This document shows positions 49,208 through 58,385 of a DNA stretch of 64,000 nt, piece after piece. The notes below the pieces were generated by a model. It did no database searches. It saw only the letters and a program-made list of their open reading frames with translations, and was not told the DNA's origin. Source of the DNA: Paludifilum halophilum (GTDB lineage Bacteria > Bacillota > Bacilli > Thermoactinomycetales > DSM-45169); contig NZ_NOWF01000005.1 in assembly GCF_002245355.1 (NCBI RefSeq), positions 240,587 to 304,586 of the forward strand. Direction: 5' to 3'. Positions within the stretch are counted from its first letter, which is position 1. Each line of letters begins with the position of its first letter. A program made the translations under genes and the position numbers.

Positions 49208-50347
49208 ATGATGAATCCGTTGATTCGGTACATGGTCGACGAGATGGATGCCGCTCCGGAAAAAGCGATCCCCTTTCGCCGTTACATGGAGTTGGCCCTC
49301 TATCACCCCCGCTGGGGTTATTACCGAAGGGAAAGGCCCAAGGTCGGGCGGAAAGGGGACTTTTACACCAGCCCGTATGTGGGTGACACCTTTGGTTTTT
49401 CCATCGGACGGGTCATCAGTGATATGCAAAAAGTCTTTCCACCGGAAAAACCGTGGTCGGTGGTGGAAATGGGGGCCGGAGAAGGACGTCTGGCGGAACA
49501 GATCCTTCATTTCTTACACGGTCAGGGGGTCGATCCCCATCGTTTTTGTTATTATCTGATGGAAACCAGTCCCTACCACCGGGAAATACAACGTTCCCGG
49601 CTAACCGGGTGTTCTCTCCCTATCGATTGGATCGATCGATGGGACGAGATTCCCCGGGGAACCCCTTCTATCCTGATCAGCAACGAGTTGGTGGATGCTT
49701 TACCCGTTCACCGGGTGCGAATGGATGAAAATGGAGAGCTCTCGGAGATTTATGTCGGTTGGGATGAAATCGAGGAGCGATTGACAGAGCGGGAAGGCCC
49801 CCTTACCCGATCGTCACTGTCGGACTATTTCAGCGAGATGGGTTGGCGATTGGAGAAAGGGGCGACGGCGGAGGTGAATCTGGAGGCTGAGAGCTGGATC
49901 AAGGAGTTGGCGGATTGGCTGGATATAGGGTTTGTCCTCACCGTCGATTACGGAGGAACGGTTGAGGAGCTCTCCTTGCCCGCCCGGAGGGAGGGAACCC
50001 TTCGCGGCTATCGAGATCACCGGCTTTGCACGGATATTTATCAAAGGCCGGGGGAGACGGATCTGACCAGTCACGTGAACTTCACCGCTTTACAACGGTG
50101 GGGGAGGGAGGCCGGTTTGCACAACCTCCTTTATACCACCCAGCCTCGTTTTTTGATCCAAGCGGGGATTTTGGAAGAACTCACCTCTCATGAAAACCCG
50201 GACCCCTTTAGCTCCGAAGCTCGCCGAAACCGTCATATCAGGCAATTGATTGAACCCGGCGGCATGGGAGATGCCTTTCGGGTGCTGATCCAGTCGAAAG
50301 GGGTAGAGAACCCTTCTCTGCGGGTGCTGGAGGAACTCTCCTTTTAA
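49208..50347 (+). CDS. SAM-dependent methyltransferase, MidA/COG1565 family
   Basis: 379-residue class I methyltransferase of the MidA type (NDUFAF7-like), a protein-arginine methyltransferase in eukaryotic complex I assembly; role in bacteria unknown. N-terminal FRRYMELALYHPRWGYY is characteristic, SAM motif I is VVEMGAGEGRLAEQIL, then LISNELVDALPVHRV and TVDYGGTVEEL. ATG 49208 or 49211 behind GGAGGG. It lies 17 bases after cysK in the same operon. Confidence 0.88.
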   Translation: MMNPLIRYMVDEMDAAPEKAIPFRRYMELALYHPRWGYYRRERPKVGRKGDFYTSPYVGDTFGFSIGRVISDMQKVFPPEKPWSVVEMGAGEGRLAEQILHFLHGQGVDPHRFCYYLMETSPYHREIQRSRLTGCSLPIDWIDRWDEIPRGTPSILISNELVDALPVHRVRMDENGELSEIYVGWDEIEERLTEREGPLTRSSLSDYFSEMGWRLEKGATAEVNLEAESWIKELADWLDIGFVLTVDYGGTVEELSLPARREGTLRGYRDHRLCTDIYQRPGETDLTSHVNFTALQRWGREAGLHNLLYTTQPRFLIQAGILEELTSHENPDPFSSEARRNRHIRQLIEPGGMGDAFRVLIQSKGVENPSLRVLEELSF

Positions 50348-50366
50348 ACCTTACCATCTTCACAAA

Positions 50367-50393
50367 AAAAGCTCCCGAAAAGGGAGCTTTTTG
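50367..50393. terminator. Bidirectional terminator
   Basis: AAAAAAGCTCCC GAAAA GGGAGCTTTTT between convergent genes. Confidence 0.93.
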
Positions 50394-50408
50394 TACGTCG
50401 CCGGTTTT

Positions 50409-50636
50409 TCAACCGACCTGAAAATAAGACCAGTAGACGATGCCGATAAACGCAAGTACCATATACCCGCCGAACAACAGCATGTAAGTACGTTCGGTGT
50501 AGTTCATGTAACCCAATACAGCAAATATCACCGCTTGCAGGAAGAACAAACCGGCTAAAATATTCATCGTGCCCGCCATAAACATCAAGGCGATGACCAG
50601 GCACCAAAAACCCAATACGCGAAACATGCGATCCAT
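50409..50636 (-). CDS. yqgY: YqgY-like small membrane protein (DUF2626)
   Basis: 75-residue protein with three short membrane helices. The N-terminus MDRMFRVLGFWCLVIALMFM and the later NYTERTYMLLFGGYMVLAFIG match the DUF2626/YqgY pattern. Start ATG 50636 with AAAAGGAG about ten bases upstream; the longer frame to 50801 is not supported. Function unknown. Confidence 0.8.
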   Translation of the reverse strand: MDRMFRVLGFWCLVIALMFMAGTMNILAGLFFLQAVIFAVLGYMNYTERTYMLLFGGYMVLAFIGIVYWSYFQVG

Positions 50637-50868
50637 ATGTAGCCAACTCCTTTTAGCCCTCTGAAATCGACGCTCGGGTGACGGGAGCGGGCCTCCGCTT
50701 TTCCGATGGCGGTAGCCCTTCTGCCGTTCGCGGGTCGGCTTTCCCGATGGAAAACCGTTTGTGTCATCACTTATTATACCGCCGGTCAAAACGGGGAGCA
50801 AGCGTTAGTAGTTTGTGTCAAGAAACGGTCAGGAATTCACGGAAGAAAGAAACAGGGAGGCTTAACGG

Positions 50869-51642
50869 ATGAAAACGATCAAAACCGAACGGGAGGCAGG
50901 AACGGGCTGGATCATCTTCCACCGTCCCCAGGTGAGAAACGCAGTGAATACCCGCATGATGGAGGAGTTGGAGTTTCAGCTGGATCGCTGGCGGGAGGAT
51001 GACGAAGTGAAGGCGTTAGTCTTTGCGGGGGATGAGCGGACGTTTGTTTCCGGCGGGGATTTGGATGAGTTTCACCGGTTGACGACCCGGGAGCAAGTGT
51101 ACCCGGTGATGCGCCGGATGGGAAGCATCCTGGAACAGTTGCGTAATTTCGGTAAGCCGACCATCGCCGCCGTTGAAGGGGCCGCTGTCGGTGGAGGATG
51201 CGAGATCGCGGCCAGCTGTAATTTTCGCTTGGCGTCGGAGAAGGCGGTATTTGGCTTTATTCAGTCTCGGCTGGGAATTACCACCGGATGGGGCGGAGGT
51301 TCTCGACTGTTGGAGGATCTCCCCCGGGGAGAGGCTTTGTATTTGCTTTTGTCCGGGGAAAAGGTGAGTGCAGAGTGGATGTTTCGTCGGGGGTGGATAC
51401 ATCGGGTGTTTCCCGCCGCTTCCTTTCACCGGGAGGTCCGTCGGTTTGTGAAACAGTTGACGGATTGCTCTTTACCAGTCATACGCGCCTATCTGGACAT
51501 CGATCAAGCACGAAGGGAAGGTGCCGGAGAAGGAGAGCTTGTGGATATGGAAAGCGACTATTGCTCAAAATTGTGGGAATCGGAAGAACACACTCAGGCC
51601 GTCAAAGGGTTTCTCAATCGAAGAAAGGAGAAAAAGAATTAG
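50869..51642 (+). CDS. Enoyl-CoA hydratase/isomerase family protein
   Basis: 257-residue crotonase-fold protein. Oxyanion-hole segments are VFAGDERTFVSGGDLDEFH and VEGAAVGGGCEIAASCNFRLASEKAVFGF. The usual first catalytic glutamate position is replaced in SRLGITTGWGGGSRLLE, where typical hydratases have G-x-x-P-G-x-G-G-T, so it may be an isomerase or decarboxylase rather than a hydratase. GGGAGG before the ATG. Separate from the leucine-degradation operon 2 kb downstream. Confidence 0.85.
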   Translation: MKTIKTEREAGTGWIIFHRPQVRNAVNTRMMEELEFQLDRWREDDEVKALVFAGDERTFVSGGDLDEFHRLTTREQVYPVMRRMGSILEQLRNFGKPTIAAVEGAAVGGGCEIAASCNFRLASEKAVFGFIQSRLGITTGWGGGSRLLEDLPRGEALYLLLSGEKVSAEWMFRRGWIHRVFPAASFHREVRRFVKQLTDCSLPVIRAYLDIDQARREGAGEGELVDMESDYCSKLWESEEHTQAVKGFLNRRKEKKN

Positions 51643-51837
51643 ACTATGGTCATGATCAAGCAGGCCCCTGTAAAGGGGCTGTTTTTACTGCTGGGGGATG
51701 GACGTATATCGGAAAGGGGATTCGGTTATAAAAATTACTAGTTACATATACTACGGTTTATAGCAAACGCATACAGATAGAACGAAACGAAGTTGACGTG
51801 GATTCGGTGTGATCTACGGATTGGAGGTTTCCCACTT

Positions 51838-52458
51838 ATGGCTGTAAAAAGGCAAGATGCTTGGACACCGGATGATGATCTGATTTTGGCAGAAGTCACC
51901 CTTCGCCACATTCGTGAAGGGAGCACTCAGTTGAATGCTTTTGAAGAGGTCGCGGAGAAACTGGGACGAACACCCGCTGCCTGCGGGTTCCGTTGGAATA
52001 GTCTCGTTCGCAAAAAATATGAAGCGGCGATCCAGATCGCTAAATCCCAGCGTCAGAAGAGGAGTCAGGAGCGCGGGTCTCACTCCCGAATGCGAGTGGA
52101 GGAAGGTCTCAGCCTGGGCCAGGATCGCGGAAGTTCGCTGGATGCTATCATCCGTTATCTGCGTCAGCATAAAGCGGAAGTGGCGGAGATGAGGAAACGG
52201 CAGGCAGAGCTGGAGAAGGAGATTGAGGAACAGGAGGAGCAAATTCAAACCCTGTCCAGAGAGAACGATGAGATGAAAAGCCGCCTTAGTCATGTGCAAA
52301 CGGATTATCGGGTTGTTAATGACGATTACAAAGCTTTAATTCAGATCATGGATCGCGCCCGAAAACTGGCTCTCTTGGATGAAGAGGAAGCCGAGGAGTC
52401 CGTTAATAAATCCAAATTTCGAATGGAATCCAACGGAAATCTGGAACGGATCGATTGA
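51838..52458 (+). CDS. rsfA: RsfA/YlbO-family transcriptional regulator
   Basis: 206-residue regulator. N-terminal Myb/SANT-like domain ([51 protein letters not shown]), then a basic linker and a coiled coil (about residues 115-170). RsfA is a sigma-F-dependent prespore regulator in B. subtilis; YlbO is its paralogue located next to ylbP, as here, so ylbO is the likelier orthologue by position. GGAGG before ATG 51838. Confidence 0.88.
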   Translation: MAVKRQDAWTPDDDLILAEVTLRHIREGSTQLNAFEEVAEKLGRTPAACGFRWNSLVRKKYEAAIQIAKSQRQKRSQERGSHSRMRVEEGLSLGQDRGSSLDAIIRYLRQHKAEVAEMRKRQAELEKEIEEQEEQIQTLSRENDEMKSRLSHVQTDYRVVNDDYKALIQIMDRARKLALLDEEEAEESVNKSKFRMESNGNLERID

Positions 52459-52471
52459 CAAGGGTCAGTAA

Positions 52472-52501
52472 GGAACCCGCCCTGGACCCAGGGCGGGTTC
52501 C
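52472..52501. terminator. Hairpin between convergent rsfA and ylbP
   Basis: GGAACCCGCCCTGG/CAGGGCGGGTTCC, very GC-rich, little T-run. Confidence 0.7.
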
Positions 52502-52521
52502 GCTGCTTGGATGGAACGGAT

Positions 52522-52995
52522 TCAGCGTTGGAGCTGGACTCCCGAGGGGATCCAAACATACGGGTTTTCGCCGCGATCCCTGACGGGGTTGTAGTTGACG
52601 GGCTGAAAACCCATTTTCAACCAAAACTCGTCGGAACGGCAACGGGCGTTGGTTTTGATTGGAAGGCCGAGGCTTTTGGCGTAGGTGACCAAGGCGGTTC
52701 CGAAGTCCCGCTCGCGAAATTGCGGAAGGACTTCCAGCTTCCAGAGTTCAAAGTAATCCTGGGGTGGATCGAAATAGCGGTCATATTTTCCATCAATCCG
52801 GTATAAACTGATGCGAGCCACCAGTTTGCCGTCCACGTAGATTCCGTAAAAGGGTGAATTGCTGTCATTTTCAATGATATTGGCTTGCAAGTCTTCCAGC
52901 ATGGACAATTCCTGCAATCCGTACTCGCGGAATTTTTGGAACTCTTCCAAAGTCTTATAGTTAATCTTTAACCGTTCCACTTTCGGTTCGTTCAT
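52522..52995 (-). CDS. ylbP: GNAT N-acetyltransferase, YlbP
   Basis: 157-residue acetyltransferase. N-terminus KVERLKINYKTLEEFQKFREYGLQEL, middle FYGIYVDGKLVARISLYRI, and the acetyl-CoA region LEVLPQFRERDFGTALVTYAKSLGLPIKTNAR; the P-loop is less glycine-rich than usual. Identity as YlbP rests on these blocks and its place beside the YlbO-like gene. AAAGGAG before the ATG. The gap to 53314 has no supported gene. Confidence 0.87.
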   Translation of the reverse strand: MNEPKVERLKINYKTLEEFQKFREYGLQELSMLEDLQANIIENDSNSPFYGIYVDGKLVARISLYRIDGKYDRYFDPPQDYFELWKLEVLPQFRERDFGTALVTYAKSLGLPIKTNARCRSDEFWLKMGFQPVNYNPVRDRGENPYVWIPSGVQLQR

Positions 52996-53314
52996 CGATC
53001 AGCCGCTCCTTTCCCAGACCATCCACCGTAAACGGTTTTCTCTTTTATTATACATGATGGAGACTTTTTTGCCCAACGGGATTGAATAGTGCGGAACGAC
53101 ACCCTCACTCAACATATGGTTGATTAACCACATCTGACTACGTTGATACGAAAATAACTTGACGGCAGGGGCAGGATTCCGGGCAAAATTTGTCGAATGA
53201 TTCTTATGGATCTCACAATTGAGGCTCGTCTCCAAAATCAAGAGCCGAACCGGGAGATCCCTTTCTACGTCCGGCGTGTAAGCGCCGAGATTCAAACAGA
53301 GAGATGCGAGGTGG

Positions 53315-54664
53315 ATGATGAATATTCGAAAGGTATTGATTGCCAACCGAGGGGAAATCGCTCGTCGGATTGCCAAGACGTGCCGGGGGCAAGGGATCGG
53401 TGTTGTCGCCGTTTATTCCGAGGCGGACGAAGATCTTCCCTTCGTCAAGGAAGCGGATGAGGCGGTATGCATCGGGCCCGCACCTGTCGCTCAGAGTTAT
53501 TTGAATATCGAGGCGATACTGAAAGCAGCCAAAGATTCCGGGGCCGACGCGGTTCATCCGGGTTACGGCCTGCTGTCGGAAAATGCGACTTTTGCCAGGC
53601 GGGTGAAAGAGGAGGGGTTTGTCTTTATCGGCCCCCATCCGGAAGTGGTGGATCGTATGGGGGATAAAGTGACAGCGCGCCGAGTGATGGAGGAAGCGGG
53701 CGTTCCAGTGGTTCCCGGGACGGTCGGAGGTGTCGACACCCTGGAAGAGGCCGCGGAAGAGGCGGACCGCATCGGGTATCCCGTCATGCTGAAGGCGAGT
53801 GCCGGAGGAGGCGGGATCGGCATGCACGTTCTCGATTCAGAGCAAGAATTGCAGAAGGCTTTTTCCTCGGCTCAGGGGCGTTCGAAAGCCTATTTCGGTG
53901 ACGGAAAGCTGTTTTTGGAGCGTTTTATTCCTTCGCCGCGCCATGTGGAGGTTCAGGTATTGGCGGATTCCCGGGGGAATACCGTTCATCTGTTTGAACG
54001 GGAATGCTCCATTCAGCGAAGGAATCAGAAGGTGGTGGAAGAGAGTTTATCCCCTTCCATCTCCGGGGACACCCGCCATCGGTTACACGAAGCAGCGGTA
54101 AAGGCGGCTCGGGCTGTCGGTTACACCGGGGCGGGTACCGTAGAGTTCCTGGTGGATCCCGACGAAAATTTTTATTTTCTGGAGATGAACACTCGGCTGC
54201 AGGTGGAGCATCCGGCGACGGAAATGATCACCGGGTTGGACTTAGTCGCTTTACAGCTGGATGTTGCCGCCGGAGAAGAGCTTCCCTTCGACCAGACCGA
54301 GGTGCAGGCCGCGGGACACGCTATCGAATTCCGGATTTACGCTGAGGATCCGGTGCGTTATTTGCCTTCGCCGGGAACGATCCACAGATTCAGCGTACCC
54401 CGGGGAGAGGGGGTCCGAGTCGACGCCGGTGTCGAAGAGGGAAATCAGGTGACCCCTTATTATGATCCGATGATTGCCAAATGCATTGTCGCCGGAAAAG
54501 ATCGGGAAGAAGCCCTCGCCCGAAGCCGGAAGGCCCTGGCTTCCTTCGAGGTGGAAGGCATTCGGAGCAATCTCCCCTTACACAGAGAGATCCTGGACCA
54601 TCCGGATTTTATTCGCGGCCAATACGATACGGCTTTTTTGGAACGGATCAACCGGAAGGAGTGA
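53315..54664 (+). CDS. yngH: Biotin carboxylase subunit of an acyl-CoA (methylcrotonyl-CoA) carboxylase
   Basis: 449-residue ATP-grasp biotin carboxylase: NRGEIARRIAKTC at the start, ASAGGGGIGMHV ATP loop, ERECSIQRRNQKVVEE and EMNTRLQVEHPATEMITG active-site blocks. It carboxylates biotin on the small carrier encoded next. The neighbours (carrier, HMG-CoA lyase, hydratase, carboxyltransferase) match the yng operon of B. subtilis and identify the complex as methylcrotonyl-CoA carboxylase rather than AccC of fatty-acid synthesis. First gene of a five-gene operon. Confidence 0.92.
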   Translation: MMNIRKVLIANRGEIARRIAKTCRGQGIGVVAVYSEADEDLPFVKEADEAVCIGPAPVAQSYLNIEAILKAAKDSGADAVHPGYGLLSENATFARRVKEEGFVFIGPHPEVVDRMGDKVTARRVMEEAGVPVVPGTVGGVDTLEEAAEEADRIGYPVMLKASAGGGGIGMHVLDSEQELQKAFSSAQGRSKAYFGDGKLFLERFIPSPRHVEVQVLADSRGNTVHLFERECSIQRRNQKVVEESLSPSISGDTRHRLHEAAVKAARAVGYTGAGTVEFLVDPDENFYFLEMNTRLQVEHPATEMITGLDLVALQLDVAAGEELPFDQTEVQAAGHAIEFRIYAEDPVRYLPSPGTIHRFSVPRGEGVRVDAGVEEGNQVTPYYDPMIAKCIVAGKDREEALARSRKALASFEVEGIRSNLPLHREILDHPDFIRGQYDTAFLERINRKE

Positions 54665-54667
54665 AAA

Positions 54668-54889
54668 ATGATGAAAACCGTTCAATCAACGATGGCGGGT
54701 ACCGTGCTTGAAATTCTGGTCGGTAACGGAGACCGGGTGGAAGCCGGGCAGGATGTAGCGATCCTGGAATCGATGAAAATGGAGGTGCCGGTGCAGGCGG
54801 AAGAAACGGGAATAGTCGCCTCCGTCAAGACGGAGGTCGGCGCTTTTGTCAGCGACGGGGACGTCTTGATCGAGTTGAAGGATGAGTAA
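54668..54889 (+). CDS. Biotin carboxyl carrier peptide
   Basis: 73-residue biotinyl domain with the biotin lysine Lys37 in ILESMKMEVP. Stand-alone carrier, as in the yng operon of B. subtilis, instead of being fused to the carboxylase. Four bases after the carboxylase stop with GGAG upstream. Shuttles carboxybiotin from YngH-like subunit to the carboxyltransferase. Confidence 0.95.
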   Translation: MMKTVQSTMAGTVLEILVGNGDRVEAGQDVAILESMKMEVPVQAEETGIVASVKTEVGAFVSDGDVLIELKDE

Positions 54890-54898
54890 GGTGAACCG

Positions 54899-55843
54899 TT
54901 GTTGGGAAAGGGGGCTCCGACATTGACTGAGATCAAGCTTGTGGAAGTGGGATTGAGAGACGGATTGCAGAATGAAGACAAGATTCTTTCCACCTCCGTC
55001 AAGAAAAAAGCGGCGGAAATGTTGATCCGGGCCGGTTTGAAGGAGTTGGAGGTTACCTCCTTTGTTCATCCCCGGTGGGTGCCGCAGTTGTCCGATGCTC
55101 GGGAACTGGCGGAATCCCTTCCCCAGGAGGAAGAAGTTTGTTATCGAGCTCTGATCCCCAACCGCAAGGGGCTTGAACGGGCGTTGGACACCCCGGTGCA
55201 GGAGTTTGCCGTTTTTCTTTCCGCCAGCGAAACTCACAATCGGAAAAATATCAACAAAAGCATTGAGGAGACATTTCCCGTCCTGGAAGAAGTGACTGAT
55301 CTGGCCGCGTCCAGGGGGAAGCGGGTGCGGGGATATGTGTCGACGGTATTCGGCTGTCCCTATGAGGGAGAAGTTCCCTTGGAGAATACAGCGGCGATCT
55401 GTGAACGTCTTTTTGAAATGGGCGTTTACGAGATTTCCCTGGGGGATACCATCGGTGTGGCCACTCCCCGTGAAGTAAAGGAGAAATTGAAAGCCCTTAC
55501 AGGATGGTTTTCCGCGGACCGATTGGCCGGTCATTTCCATGATACGAGGGGAACGGCTCTGGTCAACGCCTATGTTTGCCTGGAACAGGGAGTGACCACG
55601 CTGGACTGCGCTTTCGGCGGACTGGGCGGATGTCCTTATGCCCCCGGGGCATCTGGAAACGCAGCCACCGAAGATTTGGTTTATATGTTGGAGGGGATGG
55701 GAGTACGGACCGGTGTCAATCTGGAAGCTTTGTGCGAGGTGAGCCGGATGATCCAGACAGAGCTGGATAAACCGTTGCCTTCAAAAGTGTTGCAAAGCGA
55801 GATTGCTGTCGCAGAGAAAAAGAAGGGGGAGAATGCAGATTGA
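54899..55843 (+). CDS. yngG: Hydroxymethylglutaryl-CoA lyase
   Basis: 314-residue TIM-barrel lyase splitting HMG-CoA to acetoacetate and acetyl-CoA, the last step of leucine breakdown. Metal motif VEVGLRDGLQNE, and the catalytic-cysteine signature GGLGGCPYAPGASGNAATED. TTG 54899 (after AAGGTGA) or TTG 54923. Stop overlaps the next start as TTGA. Confidence 0.93.
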   Translation: MLGKGAPTLTEIKLVEVGLRDGLQNEDKILSTSVKKKAAEMLIRAGLKELEVTSFVHPRWVPQLSDARELAESLPQEEEVCYRALIPNRKGLERALDTPVQEFAVFLSASETHNRKNINKSIEETFPVLEEVTDLAASRGKRVRGYVSTVFGCPYEGEVPLENTAAICERLFEMGVYEISLGDTIGVATPREVKEKLKALTGWFSADRLAGHFHDTRGTALVNAYVCLEQGVTTLDCAFGGLGGCPYAPGASGNAATEDLVYMLEGMGVRTGVNLEALCEVSRMIQTELDKPLPSKVLQSEIAVAEKKKGENAD

Positions 55844-56616
55844 ATGTGATTGAATGGGAGCGGAGAGAAGGCATATCGATCATCACATTGAACCGCCCGG
55901 AAGTCCACAATGCGTTAAACCTCCCGGCTCTGGAGGAATTGCGCCGCGTGGCGGAAGAGCTGGTCCATTCCAAAGCCACGCGGGTGGTCGTGATCACGGG
56001 AGCCGGCGAAAAAGCGTTTTGTGCCGGGGCGGATTTAAAGGAACGGCGGGGTTTTACCGAGGACCAGGTGCGCCGGTATATCTATACGATCCGGGAGACC
56101 TTTAACGCTGTTGCCCGCCTGCCGAAACCGGTGATTGCCGCCGTCAACGGTGCCGCTCTGGGCGGAGGGATGGAGTTGGCATTGGCCTGTGACATTCGCC
56201 TTGCCGACGAACACGCTGTATTCGGGCTGACGGAAACGTCTTTGGGTATCATCCCCGGGGCCGGAGGGACTCAGCGGCTGAGCCGATTGATCGGTAAAGC
56301 CAAGGCGAAGGAGCTGATCTTTACAGCCCGGCGCGTAACCGCTCAGGAAGCGATGGAGTTCGACATGCTCAACCGAGTGGTGACCGGCGGGGAAGTGATG
56401 AAGGAAGCACTGGAAATGGCCTCCGTGATGAACGAAAACGCCCCTCTGGCCTTGTCCCAGGCCAAACAAGCCATCGATTACGGATTTGAGACGGATTTGC
56501 AGACCGGATTGGCTATGGAGACAAAGGCTTATGAAATGCTGATCCCGACGAAGGATCGTCTGGAAGGGCTGAACGCTTTTAAGGAGAAAAGAAAACCGAT
56601 TTATTTGGGGGAATAG
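55840..56616 (+). CDS. yngF: Enoyl-CoA hydratase, probable methylglutaconyl-CoA hydratase
   Basis: 258-residue crotonase-family hydratase: TGAGEKAFCAGADLKER and AAVNGAALGGGMELALACDIRLAD form the oxyanion hole; both catalytic-glutamate regions (GGGMELAL and TETSLGIIPGAGGTQRL) are intact. By position in the operon it hydrates 3-methylglutaconyl-CoA to HMG-CoA. TTG start overlapping the lyase stop. Confidence 0.92.
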   Translation: MNVIEWERREGISIITLNRPEVHNALNLPALEELRRVAEELVHSKATRVVVITGAGEKAFCAGADLKERRGFTEDQVRRYIYTIRETFNAVARLPKPVIAAVNGAALGGGMELALACDIRLADEHAVFGLTETSLGIIPGAGGTQRLSRLIGKAKAKELIFTARRVTAQEAMEFDMLNRVVTGGEVMKEALEMASVMNENAPLALSQAKQAIDYGFETDLQTGLAMETKAYEMLIPTKDRLEGLNAFKEKRKPIYLGE

Positions 56617-56636
56617 CCTCGAGGAGGAGGTAAATC

Positions 56637-58172
56637 ATGCGGGAAACGACGGTAAAAGGCTTGACGGAGCGGGTGGAGAGAATCAGACGAGGCGGCGCTC
56701 CGAAATATCACGAGCGCCAGGCGGAACAGAACAAGCTGTTTGTGCGCCGCCGCCTGGAACTCCTGTTTGATGACGGGTTTCAGTTGGAGGACGGGCTCTT
56801 TGCCAATGGTATGGATGAATCCCTGCCCGCCGACGGTGTTGTGACAGCGATCGGAAAGATCCATGGCCGGACGGCTTGTGTCATGGCCAACGATTCAACG
56901 GTGAAAGCCGGTTCTTGGGGAGCCCGTACGGTGGAGAAGATCATCCGTATCCAGGAAACTGCGGAAAAGATGAAGGTTCCCTTGATCTATCTAGTGGATT
57001 CGGCGGGGGCCCGGATTACCGATCAAATCGAGATGTTTCCGGGGCGTCGAGGAGCCGGGCGAATTTTTCACAATCAAGTGAGGCTTTCCGGTGTGATTCC
57101 CCAGGTTTGTATCCTGTTCGGCCCTTCTGCGGCAGGAGGAGCTTATATCCCGGCGTTTTGCGATAACGTGATCATGGTGGACAAAAACGCCAGTATGTAT
57201 CTGGGATCTCCCCGAATGGCCGAAATGGTGATCGGTGAGAAAGTTTCCCTGGAGGAAATGGGCGGTGCCCGGATGCATTGCAGTGTCAGCGGATGCGGGG
57301 ATGTGCTGGCGGCGGATGAAGAAGAGGCGATCGCTTCCGCCCGAAGATATCTGAGTTATTTTCCCTCCAATTATGAGGAATGTCCGAAAGTGATCGAAGG
57401 AAAGGAACCTTCCGAAGGGGCCAAGCCGATCTCCGAGATCGTTCCCGACAATCAGAATACCCCCTTTGACATGATGGAGCTGATCGACTCGCTAGTGGAT
57501 GAGGGGTCTTTTTACGAGATCAAAAAGCTTTTCGCGCGGGAATTAATTACCGGTTTGGCTCGGCTGGACGGTCGGCCGGTCGGCATTATTGCCAATCAGT
57601 CCAAAGTAAAGGGCGGCGTTCTTTTCGTCGATTCTGCCGATAAGGCCGCCCGATTCATCACCCTGTGCGACGCTTTTCGAATCCCCATCCTCTTCCTGGC
57701 GGATGTTCCCGGGTTTATGATTGGAACGCAGACGGAAAGGGCGGGGATGATCCGGCACGGGGCCAAGATGATCGCCGCAATGTCTGAAGCCACGGTTCCC
57801 AAGATTTCCATCATCGTTCGGAAAGCCTACGGGGCCGGCTTATACGCCATGGCCGGACCTGCCTTCGAACCAGACTGCTGTCTGGCTCTGCCCACGGCCC
57901 AGATTGCGGTAATGGGCCCGGAAGCCGCGGTAAACGCTGTCTACAGCAACAAGATTGTGCAGTTGGAAGGGGCCGAAAAGGCGAAGTTCATTCAGGAAAA
58001 AAGAAAAGAATATCAAGAAGATATCGATATATACCGCCTCGCTTCAGAATTGATCGTGGACGGGATTGTTGCGCCCCGGGATTTGCGCAGAGAGCTGATC
58101 GGGCGATATGAAGCCTATGCGGATCAAGAGAGGGTGTTTAGTCACCGCAGACATCCTGTTTATCCGGTGTAA
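56637..58172 (+). CDS. yngE: Acyl-CoA carboxylase carboxyltransferase subunit (methylcrotonyl-CoA type)
   Basis: 511-residue biotin-dependent carboxyltransferase with both halves fused. YLVDSAGARITDQIEMFPGRRGAGRIF and LFGPSAAGGAYIPAFCDNVIMV in the first half; FLADVPGFMIGTQTERAGMIRHGAKM and RKAYGAGLYAMAGPAFEPD in the second. The ITDQ.EMFPGR signature is typical of methylcrotonyl-CoA carboxylase beta subunits. GAGGAGG before the ATG. The operon lacks the acyl-CoA dehydrogenase and ligase that accompany it in B. subtilis. Confidence 0.93.
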   Translation: MRETTVKGLTERVERIRRGGAPKYHERQAEQNKLFVRRRLELLFDDGFQLEDGLFANGMDESLPADGVVTAIGKIHGRTACVMANDSTVKAGSWGARTVEKIIRIQETAEKMKVPLIYLVDSAGARITDQIEMFPGRRGAGRIFHNQVRLSGVIPQVCILFGPSAAGGAYIPAFCDNVIMVDKNASMYLGSPRMAEMVIGEKVSLEEMGGARMHCSVSGCGDVLAADEEEAIASARRYLSYFPSNYEECPKVIEGKEPSEGAKPISEIVPDNQNTPFDMMELIDSLVDEGSFYEIKKLFARELITGLARLDGRPVGIIANQSKVKGGVLFVDSADKAARFITLCDAFRIPILFLADVPGFMIGTQTERAGMIRHGAKMIAAMSEATVPKISIIVRKAYGAGLYAMAGPAFEPDCCLALPTAQIAVMGPEAAVNAVYSNKIVQLEGAEKAKFIQEKRKEYQEDIDIYRLASELIVDGIVAPRDLRRELIGRYEAYADQERVFSHRRHPVYPV

Positions 58173-58227
58173 CGGATGAAACGGAACGGTTCCCATCGCG
58201 GGGTACCCGTGAGCTAGTCGATACTCC

Positions 58228-58261
58228 GGCGATTCCCCTCCTGATAGGGGGATCGTTTTTT
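58228..58261 (+). terminator. Terminator of the leucine-degradation operon
   Basis: CGATTCCCCTCCTGATAGGGGGATCG stem-loop, seven Ts. Confidence 0.88.
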
Positions 58262-58385
58262 TATGGATATTGAATGGAGTTGTTTTCCTTTGGTTATAAA
58301 AGGGTACAGAAACGGCAGGGCTTTTGGACCGATTTCACGACTGGTAGAATGGATGGGATGATATGGACAGCGGGAGGGGTGGAGG

